A stretch of DNA of 64,000 nt from positions 1 through 64,000 of the forward strand of contig CAYGBT010000004.1 in assembly GCA_964348275.1 (NCBI GenBank), given 5' to 3'. A model generated the notes under the pieces. The model ran no database searches. It saw only the letters and a program-made list of their open reading frames with translations, and had not been told where the DNA came from. Made by a program: the position numbers and the translations under genes. Of the stretch, positions 15,213-22,878 are shown in pieces; position 1 is the stretch's first letter; each line of letters opens with the position of its first letter. The DNA comes from CSP1-5 sp964348275. Its GTDB lineage: Bacteria; Methylomirabilota; Methylomirabilia; Methylomirabilales; CSP1-5.

Positions 15213-16091
15213 TTAGGACCTCAGACGTGGGTCGAGGATATCGCGCAGCCCGTCTCCGAGTAGATGGAACCCGAGGACCGTACACGTAATGGCCAGCCCC
15301 GGGAAAATGCAAAGCCACGGCTTCACGGTGAGATAGACGGCGCCCTCGGCGAGGAGGGACCCCCAGCTCACCATCGGGGGCTGGACCCCAAGGCCCAGGA
15401 AGCCAAGGCCCGCCTCCGAGAGGATATTGGAGGCAACGCCGAAGGTCATGGCAACGAGGATCGGGGCAAGGCAGTTCGGAAGCAGATGCCGAAAAATGAT
15501 CCTTCCCTTCCCAGCTCCCAAGGCAACGGTCGCCGCGATATGCTCTGCCTCTCGGAGGCTGAGGACCTGTCCCCGGATCAACCGAGCACCCGTGGTCCAG
15601 CGGACGGCCGTGAGCACGACAATCACACTCAGAACCCCTGGCTTCTCGAGGACCGCGGTCAACGCGATGGCGAGGACGAGCGCGGGAAACGCCATGACGG
15701 CATCGGTAATGCGCATCAAAACCGAATCGATTCTACCACCAAAGTACCCGGCAAACAAGCCGATTGTAACGCCAATGGGGGTTACGACCAGTTCCACCAG
15801 AACACCGACCAGAAGGGAGACCCGTGCGCCATACAGGATCCTGCTCAGCAGATCCCGCCCCAAGAGATCAGTCCCAAACCAGTGGTCCGGTCGAGGTGAA
15901 AGGAGGCTGAACGCCTGTAATCTTTCGGGGATGTGGTACGGGTCATAGGGTGACAGAAGGGGGGACAGGAGGGCCAACAGGGCAAAGAAGAAAAGGATGA
16001 TGGACCCGAGGACTATTCCGAGGTGCCACGCTCCTCTCCCCAAGAGTCTCCCCCCTTGCGATCGCGTGGTTGGGCGTCGACCTTCGGACAT
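15213..16091 (-). CDS. oppC: Peptide ABC transporter permease (OppC/DppC-type)
   Basis: 292 aa inner-membrane permease. An N-terminal hydrophobic helix (residues about 25-48) is followed by the family landmark Pro-Asp-His-Trp-Phe-Gly-Thr-Asp-Leu-Leu-Gly-Arg-Asp. Later come several helices and the ATPase-docking EAA loop (Glu-Ala-Glu-His-Ile-Ala-Ala ... Gly-Ala-Gly-Lys). It forms the pore together with oppB, which ends 5 nt upstream. Confidence 0.93.
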   Translation of the reverse strand: MSEGRRPTTRSQGGRLLGRGAWHLGIVLGSIILFFFALLALLSPLLSPYDPYHIPERLQAFSLLSPRPDHWFGTDLLGRDLLSRILYGARVSLLVGVLVELVVTPIGVTIGLFAGYFGGRIDSVLMRITDAVMAFPALVLAIALTAVLEKPGVLSVIVVLTAVRWTTGARLIRGQVLSLREAEHIAATVALGAGKGRIIFRHLLPNCLAPILVAMTFGVASNILSEAGLGFLGLGVQPPMVSWGSLLAEGAVYLTVKPWLCIFPGLAITCTVLGFHLLGDGLRDILDPRLRS

Positions 16092-16096
16092 CGGGC

Positions 16097-17029
16097 TTAC
16101 CGCTCCACGAGTCTGACGCGCGGGTCCACCAAAGCATACGCCAGGTCGACAAGGAGATTAGCCCCCAGGTAGATGAGGGCAAACAAGAGGGTGGCCCCTA
16201 GGACCACCGGCAGGTCGCGATTCCCCACGGCAGCCACCAACAGCCGGCCAAGCCCTGGCCAGGCAAAGACCGTCTCGGTGAGGGGTGCACCGACGAGAAG
16301 ATCCCCGAGGCCGATCCCAGCCAGGGTGAGGACCGGTAGGATTCCGTTGCGAAGGCTATGCTTGACGATGACCACCCGCTCCCTGAGCCCCTTGGCTCGT
16401 GCCGTTCGGACGTACTCTTGTCGGAGAACCTCCAGCAGGGCGCTCCGTGTCATTCGCGCGATGTAACCCGCCTGGAGTGCCCCAAGGGTGAGAGCCGGGA
16501 GGATGAGGTGTCTCAAGGCGCCGTCACCGTAGCCCGAAATTGGAAACCATCCAAGCCACACAGCGAAGAGAAGGATGAACATCATCCCAAGCCAAAACAC
16601 GGGGGTCGAGATTCCGAGGAGTGAGAAGGTCATCATGAGGAGATCCCAGAGGGTGTTATGCCGGATCGCCGCAATAGTCCCCGCCGTGATTCCCAGGATC
16701 ACCGCCACCATCATCGCGGCCACGGCCAGGCGTACTGTGGCCGGAAGGCGCTCGCTTACGACAGTACTCACTGGCCTTCTTTGCCGGTAGGAATAGCCCA
16801 AGTCTCCAGTCAGGAGCTTCCTCATGTACAAGACATAGCGCTCCCACAGCGGCTTATCGAGACCATATTCCGCTTGGATTTTGGCCACCATTTCGGGATC
16901 CGCTCGCTGACCCATCAGTGCCCGAACCGGATCCCCGAGGGCGACGTGCGTCAAAACGAAGGTGATAAGCGTCACGCCAAAGAGAACCGGTACCGCCTGC
17001 CGGCACCTACCAACGAGAAACCTGCCCAT
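16097..17029 (-). CDS. oppB: Peptide ABC transporter permease (OppB/DppB-type)
   Basis: 310 aa with six predicted helices. N-terminal Val-Leu-Phe-Gly-Val-Thr-Leu-Ile-Thr-Phe, the Gly-Asp-Pro-Val-Arg-Ala-Leu-Met-Gly segment after helix 1, Leu-Gly-Asp-Leu-Gly-Tyr-Ser (around residue 78) and the EAA loop Tyr-Val-Arg-Thr-Ala-Arg-Ala-Lys-Gly-Leu are diagnostic. First gene of the BCDF set; the binding protein lies 1.8 kb upstream behind HIT and ltaE. Confidence 0.93.
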   Translation of the reverse strand: MGRFLVGRCRQAVPVLFGVTLITFVLTHVALGDPVRALMGQRADPEMVAKIQAEYGLDKPLWERYVLYMRKLLTGDLGYSYRQRRPVSTVVSERLPATVRLAVAAMMVAVILGITAGTIAAIRHNTLWDLLMMTFSLLGISTPVFWLGMMFILLFAVWLGWFPISGYGDGALRHLILPALTLGALQAGYIARMTRSALLEVLRQEYVRTARAKGLRERVVIVKHSLRNGILPVLTLAGIGLGDLLVGAPLTETVFAWPGLGRLLVAAVGNRDLPVVLGATLLFALIYLGANLLVDLAYALVDPRVRLVER

Positions 17030-17283
17030 GCTCTCCCTCCAGAATTTCTCGCTCTTCCTGGGCCACTCTGCATTGGCGGTAGGTCGTTCTCCTGATCATT
17101 GCAAGGCCATGGCGAACAACCCACACTTTGGGAACTCTCCCTTGATTGATCCACGGCTCGGGTAACAAGCGAGGACAGCCGCCTTGAGATGCATCGGACT
17201 GATGTGAGCGTGGACCTTGATGGAATAGAAACTATCGACGAATGAAGGATCGGGAAATGAGGGATCCCGGAAGCAGCATACAC

Positions 17284-17706
17284 TCACGGTTGTTCTGGGC
17301 GTACCTGAGCTCGGATCCGATCTGCCGTCGCCTTGATCCGGTCGAGGTCGCCCTTGACAAGCTTCCAGTCCAACCCTCTGCCATCTCCCTTCCACCGCGG
17401 GATCAGGTGGAGGTGAAAATGGGGGATTGTCTGAGCCGCGGCCGCGCCATTGGCTTGCAGGAGATTGAGTCCATCCGGCTGGAGCGCCTGACGAATCGCC
17501 TCTGCCACCTTTTTGGCCGTCGCTGAAACCGCCGTGAGGTCACCGAGCGAAATGTCAAAGATCGTCTCGGCGTGGCCCTTGGGAATGACCAGGAGGTGCC
17601 CGTCATTCACCGGGTTGATGTCCATAAAGGCGACCGTCTTGTTGTCTTCATAGACGCGCGCCGACGGGATCTGCCCGTCCCGGATTTGGCAAAAAATGCA
17701 CTGCAT
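17284..17706 (-). CDS. HIT-family nucleotide hydrolase/transferase
   Basis: 140 aa from ATG 17706, with GAGGAGGAG upstream; longer in-frame starts are weaker. Opens with Cys-Ile-Phe-Cys, part of the HINT-type zinc site, then Asp-Ile-Asn-Pro-Val-Asn-Asp-Gly-His-Leu-Leu-Val-Ile-Pro-Lys and the catalytic histidine triad His-Phe-His-Leu-His. HIT/HINT proteins hydrolyse nucleoside phosphoramidates or dinucleotides; the substrate is unknown. Followed by a 254-nt spacer (17030-17283) in which I see no gene. Confidence 0.92.
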   Translation of the reverse strand: MQCIFCQIRDGQIPSARVYEDNKTVAFMDINPVNDGHLLVIPKGHAETIFDISLGDLTAVSATAKKVAEAIRQALQPDGLNLLQANGAAAAQTIPHFHLHLIPRWKGDGRGLDWKLVKGDLDRIKATADRIRAQVRPEQP

Positions 17707-17765
17707 CGTTCTCCTCCTCACGTGTGTCTTGCCTGCCCTGCCGCCTCTCGAGCCCTTTAGATCGC

Positions 17766-18815
17766 TCACCCAGTTGCCATGATCCTTCGAATCACCTCCA
17801 GCGATCTGAGGACCGCCTCACGAGACACATCCTTGTGGGTGAGACATCGAATGGAATCGGCAGAAATCTGGTGGACGAGTATCCCTTGCTCCCCGAGCTT
17901 CCGGGTCAGGATCGAGGCAGTGATACGGGAGTGCCGGATGGTGAAGATGACAATGTTGGTCTGGACTCGTTTTAAGTCTATTTCGATTCCATCGATGCGC
18001 CCGAGACCCTCGGCAAGGAGCCGGGCATTTTCATGGTCCTCCCCCAGCCGATCTATCATCGTCTCCAGGGCCACGATCCCAGCTGCCGCAATCACCCCAA
18101 CCTGGCGCATCCCGCCGCCCAAGAGCTTCCGAAACCGCCGGGCCCGGTGAATAAATGCTTCGCTTCCAACGAGGAGAGAGCCGATGGGGGCGGCGAGGCT
18201 TTTTGACAGACAGAACATTACGGAGTCGGCGCAACGGGCGAACTCCGCTGCCGGAATCTCCATGGCCACCGCCGCGTTAAAGATCCGAGCCCCATCCAGG
18301 TGGACGGCCACTCCTGCATCGTGGGCCAGTCCAGAGATCTCCTGGAGAAGCGCGGGGGCATAAATGGTTCCCCCACCCCGGTTGGTCGGGCTTTCCAGGC
18401 AGATAAGCGCGGTCCCGGGGGTGTGGAGGGTTTCCGGCCTTATCGCCTTCCCGATCTCCTGCGCGTCGAGGATACCGTGAGTGCCTCGAAGGGTCCGGGT
18501 CAAAATTCCGGCGAGGAAGGCCGGTCCCCCCACCTCAAAGCTGTAAATGTGACAGTGCTCTTCGAGGATCACCTCTTCTCCCCTCCCTGCATGGGTTAAG
18601 AGGGCCACTTGATTCCCCATCGTCCCGGAGGGGACGAAAAGCGCCGCCTCCTTCCCCAAACGCTCGGCGGCTAATGATTCAAGTCGATGCGCGGTGGGAT
18701 CCTCTCCATACACATCATCCCCCACCGCGGCACTTCGCATGGCCTCCCGCATCGCCTCGGTGGGCCGGGTTACGGTGTCACTTCTCAAGTCCAGGAGTTG
18801 GTCGTCCTGATGCAT
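17766..18815 (-). CDS. ltaE: Low-specificity L-threonine aldolase
   Basis: 349 aa PLP enzyme that cleaves L-threonine or allo-threonine to glycine and acetaldehyde. Diagnostic N-terminus Asp-Leu-Arg-Ser-Asp-Thr-Val-Thr-Arg-Pro-Thr, Val-Tyr-Gly-Glu-Asp-Pro-Thr, Pro-Ser-Gly-Thr-Met-Gly-Asn, His-Leu-Asp-Gly-Ala-Arg, and the PLP Lys in Cys-Leu-Ser-Lys-Ser-Leu. It is 10 nt after the binding-protein gene, so probably cotranscribed with the transport genes. Confidence 0.94.
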   Translation of the reverse strand: MHQDDQLLDLRSDTVTRPTEAMREAMRSAAVGDDVYGEDPTAHRLESLAAERLGKEAALFVPSGTMGNQVALLTHAGRGEEVILEEHCHIYSFEVGGPAFLAGILTRTLRGTHGILDAQEIGKAIRPETLHTPGTALICLESPTNRGGGTIYAPALLQEISGLAHDAGVAVHLDGARIFNAAVAMEIPAAEFARCADSVMFCLSKSLAAPIGSLLVGSEAFIHRARRFRKLLGGGMRQVGVIAAAGIVALETMIDRLGEDHENARLLAEGLGRIDGIEIDLKRVQTNIVIFTIRHSRITASILTRKLGEQGILVHQISADSIRCLTHKDVSREAVLRSLEVIRRIMATG

Positions 18816-18825
18816 CGCTCTCCCG

Positions 18826-20433
18826 CTACTTCTGTAACCACACCTTCCGCATCTGGACCATCCCGAGGGTGGGGGCGCTGTCCATGGCTGAGATCTGCTC
18901 CCGAAGGCCCTTGACCCAGGGCTGGATCAGGACATCGGTGCTGTAGTAGTGGAGGAAGATCCAGGGGGCATCCTCAAGGATAATCTCCTCTGCCGCCTGG
19001 TACAGTCGTTTTCGCTCGGCAGGATCCAGGCTTGTGTCGGCCCGGTCAAGCAAGGCATCCACCCGCGGATCAACGTAGCGGGAGAGATTGCCTTTGGACC
19101 CGAGATTGCGGCTGTGAAAGAGGACGGTAAGGAAGTTCTCTGGATCGGGATAGTCGGCAAGCCACCCCAGGCGAAACGCCTGGGCGTCGCCCCTGTCCAC
19201 CAGATTGAGATAAGCGGGCCAATCCAGCTCACGAAGTTCAATCGTAATGCCCATCTGGAGAAGTGCTCCCTGAATAAATTCGGTGATCTTTCGATTCACC
19301 AGCCCGGTGTTGTAGTAGAGTGTTAGAGTCGGAAGTCCCTTGCCCCCTTCATACCCCGCCTCGGCGAGGAGTTGCCTGGCTTTCTCTTTGTTGTACGCAT
19401 ACCCCTTGAGGTCCGGGTTGTGTGCAAACATCCCCGGGGGGAGGACGGACCGCGCCGGTCGAACCCTCCCCTCGAGGATCACCTCCGCAATGGCCTCCTT
19501 GTCTACCGCGTAATTGAAGGCTCGCCGGAGCGTCCGGTTACCCCGGAAGGGCGGCCGCTCGAGATTAAACTGAATGGCATTAATCCCCAGCGAGGGCCCA
19601 GACGCAAGCATGGGGCCGAGCGACGGGTCTTTTTGGACCACCCGGAACAAGCCGGTGGGAATATCCGTATGGTCGAGGTTTCCGGCTTTGAATTCCTGAA
19701 ACCGGGTCATCTCATCCGGAATCACCCGGAAGACAATCTGGTTGAGATAGGGGGCGCCTTGGAAATACTTGGGGTTGGCGTGGAGGACGACGCGATCATC
19801 ATGGCGCCACTCGTGAAAGCGAAAGGGCCCGGTCCCCATTGGATGGGTTGAAAACTGTCGCCCCCACCGCTGGACTGCCTCGCGAGGTACCACGCTGGCA
19901 GCCGGATACGCCAGCAGTGCGAGAAAGGGAGCGAAGGGGCGTTCGAGGACAAGCTGGAGCTTGTGCGGTCCCAGAACCTTGACCCCTGTGACCCCGCGAG
20001 CCTTGCCGGCTATGAAATCTCGTGCCCCCTGAAGCTTTTCGAGAATCCACGTTCGCTCCGACCGGGTATCGGGGTGAAGCAGGCGCTCAAAGCTATAGCG
20101 GAAGTCTTCTGCCGTGACTACCCTGCCGTTGTGGAATCGAACCTCGGGGCGCAGATCGAAAGTGTAGATTCGCCCCTTCCCGGATACGACCCATCGCCTG
20201 GCAATCGCCGGCTGGATCTTCAGGTCCTGGTCGAAGGTGACGAGCCCGTCAAAAAGTTCGGAGGCGACCGCGTGGGAGACGGTATCGGTGATATGGACCG
20301 GATCCAGCGAGGGTGGGTCCGAAGGCCCCAGCGTGTATCGGTAGGTTCCTCCCCGCTGGGGGAGGCCTCCTTCTCCGATCAGCACGCTCGTCCAGAGAAC
20401 CATACCACTGGCGAAGAAAACCCATCGCTTCAT
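18826..20433 (-). CDS. Peptide ABC transporter substrate-binding protein (family 5)
   Basis: 535 aa from ATG 20433 where a signal peptide begins (Lys-Arg-Trp followed by a hydrophobic core to about residue 20); an earlier GTG at 20469 adds 12 basic residues. Classical SBP_bac_5 features: Gly-Gly-Thr-Tyr-Arg-Tyr near the mature N-terminus, Asp-Pro-Pro-Ser-Leu-Asp-Pro, Thr-Ala-Glu-Asp-Phe-Arg-Tyr-Ser, Gly-Thr-Gly-Pro-Phe, and Arg-Arg-Ala-Phe-Asn-Tyr-Ala-Val-Asp. No lipobox, so probably periplasmic. It likely feeds the OppBCDF transporter although separated by two enzyme genes. Confidence 0.92.
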   Translation of the reverse strand: MKRWVFFASGMVLWTSVLIGEGGLPQRGGTYRYTLGPSDPPSLDPVHITDTVSHAVASELFDGLVTFDQDLKIQPAIARRWVVSGKGRIYTFDLRPEVRFHNGRVVTAEDFRYSFERLLHPDTRSERTWILEKLQGARDFIAGKARGVTGVKVLGPHKLQLVLERPFAPFLALLAYPAASVVPREAVQRWGRQFSTHPMGTGPFRFHEWRHDDRVVLHANPKYFQGAPYLNQIVFRVIPDEMTRFQEFKAGNLDHTDIPTGLFRVVQKDPSLGPMLASGPSLGINAIQFNLERPPFRGNRTLRRAFNYAVDKEAIAEVILEGRVRPARSVLPPGMFAHNPDLKGYAYNKEKARQLLAEAGYEGGKGLPTLTLYYNTGLVNRKITEFIQGALLQMGITIELRELDWPAYLNLVDRGDAQAFRLGWLADYPDPENFLTVLFHSRNLGSKGNLSRYVDPRVDALLDRADTSLDPAERKRLYQAAEEIILEDAPWIFLHYYSTDVLIQPWVKGLREQISAMDSAPTLGMVQMRKVWLQK

Positions 20434-20518
20434 TCTAACGCGAGCACACTTCCGAAATCCATGGGACACGGATTACCGTCGACGGCAAAGCGTTGATTAC
20501 CTTCCCGCCCACGGTCCG

Positions 20519-21715
20519 TCACCTGAGGGGCTCCAGGGCTCTTGCCATGCGCTCGAGCCCCTCATGAATCTGGTCCACGCTGATGCAAAACGAGAGACGG
20601 AGGTGCTTGTCACTGCCGAATTCGGCTCCAGGCACAACCGTGATGCGGGCTTCGTGAAGGAGGTGCGCCGTGAGATCGGCCGAGCCGCCGATCTTCCGGC
20701 CCCGGCCAATCTTCTTACCGTAAAAAGCGGAGACGTTGGGGAATGCGTAGAACGTGCCCTGCGGTGGGACACAGTGCATCCCTGGTATCGCCTGCAGGCC
20801 TTCGAGCAAATGTCGGCGGCGCCTGTCAAACTCCTGGCGCATGGCCTCCACCATCTCCTGAGGACCTAAGAGGGCGGCCACGGCGGCCTTCTGGCTGAAG
20901 GAAGTCGCCGCCGAGGTAGACTGACTTTGAAGATCGATCATGGATCTGATGATTTCCTTCGGCCCAGCGGCGTAGCCTAAGCGCCATCCGGTCATTGCGT
21001 AGGTCTTCGAGGTCGATCCCACGACAAAGGTCCGGGCCCTGACCTCCTCACCAAAGGATGCAACGCTCACATGCTTGACGCCATCATAGGTCAGGGTTTC
21101 GTATGCCTCATCGGACACCAGATAGAAATCCTTCTCTATGGCCAGTTCAGCAATGGCCTTGAGTTCATCGGTTTCTATCACCGCGCCCGTGGGGTTACAG
21201 GGGGAATTGAGGATCACCGCTTTCGTCCGGTTCGTAAGAACCCTCTCGAGATCCTTCCGCTTGAGGCGAAATCCATCTTCCTCGTGGGTCGGGACAAAGA
21301 CAGGCGTAGCATCTGCCAAACGGACCTGCTCGGGATAGCTCACCCAGTACGGAGCGGGAACGATGACCTCATCCCTCTTATCGAACAAGACCATGGCCAA
21401 ATTATAGAGGGCCTGTTTGGAACCGGCACAGGCAATGACCTCGTCCCGGGTGTACTCCAAGCCATTGTCCCGCTTGAGTTTGACTACCACCGCATCTCGG
21501 AGCTCTTCGATTCCTGCGGGGGCAGTATACTTACTAAATCCTTTCTGGACGGCCCGTATGCCTGCCTCCTTGATCGGTTCAGGTGTGTCGAAGTCGGGCT
21601 CACCCGCCGCAAAGCTGATGACATTAATGCCCTCCGCCTTCATTTTTTTGGCCATCGCCGCAATGGCAAGGGTCGGCGAGGGGCGGATGCTGCGAACCCG
21701 TCGCGACAGTGGCAT
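20519..21715 (-). CDS. aspC: Aspartate/aromatic aminotransferase, class I
   Basis: 398 aa, subfamily I-gamma-like PLP aminotransferase. Ile-Ser-Phe-Ala-Ala-Gly-Glu-Pro-Asp-Phe-Asp-Thr-Pro in the N-terminus, Asn-Ser-Pro-Cys-Asn-Pro-Thr-Gly, and the Schiff-base lysine in Gly-Ser-Thr-Ser-Lys-Thr-Tyr-Ala-Met-Thr-Gly-Trp-Arg-Leu-Gly. Transfers amino groups between aspartate and 2-oxoglutarate, possibly also aromatic or prephenate substrates; sequence alone does not settle this. GGAGGTATCC precedes ATG 21715; coaD ends 10 nt upstream. Confidence 0.9.
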   Translation of the reverse strand: MPLSRRVRSIRPSPTLAIAAMAKKMKAEGINVISFAAGEPDFDTPEPIKEAGIRAVQKGFSKYTAPAGIEELRDAVVVKLKRDNGLEYTRDEVIACAGSKQALYNLAMVLFDKRDEVIVPAPYWVSYPEQVRLADATPVFVPTHEEDGFRLKRKDLERVLTNRTKAVILNSPCNPTGAVIETDELKAIAELAIEKDFYLVSDEAYETLTYDGVKHVSVASFGEEVRARTFVVGSTSKTYAMTGWRLGYAAGPKEIIRSMIDLQSQSTSAATSFSQKAAVAALLGPQEMVEAMRQEFDRRRRHLLEGLQAIPGMHCVPPQGTFYAFPNVSAFYGKKIGRGRKIGGSADLTAHLLHEARITVVPGAEFGSDKHLRLSFCISVDQIHEGLERMARALEPLR

Positions 21716-21725
21716 GGATACCTCC

Positions 21726-22229
21726 TTACTGCTGTCTGTACTTGTGCTGACGATACTTCTCCCTGAGCAACCGTTCTGTCGCCGGGGAAACCAAACCTTT
21801 TACCGTGCCCCCGAGAAGCGCTACCTCCTTCACAAGCCGTGCGCTCAAGTAAGTATAGTTCTCATGGGGCATCAGGAAGACCGTTTCTATGTCTTCGGCA
21901 ATGCGACGATTCATAAGGGCCATCTGAAACTCATATTCGAAGTCGGAGATGGCCCTCAGACCACGGATCACAACCGTCGCCCCCTGGGCTTTGACATAAT
22001 CGACCAGCAGACCATCGAACGCATCGATCCGCACCCCCCGCAGGCTTCTGACCGCATCACGGATGATCTCCATGCGCTCCTCGAGCGTAAAGAGGGGGGA
22101 TTTTTCTGGATTAGCGGACACGGCCACCGTCATGCGGGGAAAGAGCCGTAAGGCTCGTTCGAGGATGTCGTAGTGTCCATGGGTAAAGGGATCAAAAGTG
22201 CCGGGATAGACTGCCTGGTTCTTCTTCAC
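21726..22229 (-). CDS. coaD: Phosphopantetheine adenylyltransferase
   Basis: 167 aa, usual length. Penultimate step of coenzyme A synthesis: 4'-phosphopantetheine plus ATP to dephospho-CoA. Nucleotidyltransferase motif Gly-Thr-Phe-Asp-Pro-Phe-Thr-His-Gly-His (residues 10-19), Arg-Gly-Leu-Arg-Ala-Ile-Ser-Asp-Phe-Glu-Tyr-Glu, and Leu-Ser-Ala-Arg-Leu-Val-Lys-Glu-Val near the end. GTG start overlaps the rsmD stop (GTGA) and uses the GGAGG inside rsmD; the rsmD-coaD pair is very common. Confidence 0.96.
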   Translation of the reverse strand: MKKNQAVYPGTFDPFTHGHYDILERALRLFPRMTVAVSANPEKSPLFTLEERMEIIRDAVRSLRGVRIDAFDGLLVDYVKAQGATVVIRGLRAISDFEYEFQMALMNRRIAEDIETVFLMPHENYTYLSARLVKEVALLGGTVKGLVSPATERLLREKYRQHKYRQQ

Positions 22230-22789
22230 CGTTCGACCTCCGGTGTTCTTCCATAAAAGCTCAGCACCGTTTGCCCGTGGGCTGTCTCTCGTGTCCGTCT
22301 CAGGCTCCCGATACGCTGCGGGAGCTGCTCCTTGGCAAAGTGCTCAATGATAACCATCCCCTGGGGTCCCAGCAGATCGCCGGAGGCCAAGACCTCTAGC
22401 GTTCGCCGGGCCAGGCCGGTCCCGTAGGGGGGATCGACAAAGATGATGTCAAAATCTCCTCGTCGACGGGCCAGGCGCGGTAGAACGCGTAGCACATCGC
22501 CCGTTACGACCTGCCCCGCTCCGAGTCCGGTAGCCTCGAGGTTCGCTCGCAGCACTTGGAGACAGGTTGGATCCTGCTCAAGAAAAACTACCTCGGCACT
22601 GCCACGACTTAAGGCCTCAATCCCGACAGCCCCCGAACCAGCGTAGAGGTCAAGAAACCGGATTCCATACACCGACGGGCCGAGAATATCAAAAAGAGCC
22701 TCCCGAAGGTAGTCGGAAGTTGGGCGCACTCCCTTTCTCTTCGGCACTCTCAGTCGTCGTCCTTTGGCCTTTCCTGCAATCACCCGCAC
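22226..22789 (-). CDS. rsmD: 16S rRNA (guanine966-N2)-methyltransferase
   Basis: 187 aa. Methylates G966 of 16S rRNA using SAM. N-terminal Arg-Val-Ile-Ala-Gly-Lys-Ala-Lys-Gly-Arg-Arg-Leu and Arg-Pro-Thr-Ser-Asp; SAM motif Asp-Leu-Tyr-Ala-Gly-Ser-Gly-Ala-Val-Gly-Ile-Glu; catalytic Asp-Pro-Pro-Tyr. Start is GTG 22789. Repeat element R1 separates it from recG. Confidence 0.95.
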   Translation of the reverse strand: MRVIAGKAKGRRLRVPKRKGVRPTSDYLREALFDILGPSVYGIRFLDLYAGSGAVGIEALSRGSAEVVFLEQDPTCLQVLRANLEATGLGAGQVVTGDVLRVLPRLARRRGDFDIIFVDPPYGTGLARRTLEVLASGDLLGPQGMVIIEHFAKEQLPQRIGSLRRTRETAHGQTVLSFYGRTPEVER

Positions 22790-22802
22790 TGTAGCAGGTC
22801 CT

Positions 22803-22878
22803 GGCAGTCAACTATCAGCAGTTAACATTGGCTCCAACGCCGGCGGCTGACAGCCGATTGCGGATAGCTGCCATTAGC
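22803..22878. repeat. Heptamer palindrome R1 (GCTGAC class)
   Basis: Left arm GCAGTCA-ACTATCA-GCAGTTA and right arm GCTGACA-GCCGATT-GCGGATA-GCTGCCA form an imperfect inverted pair of 7-nt repeats around a unique core. It fills the recG/rsmD spacer and overlaps the recG stop codon at its right edge. Confidence 0.65.
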
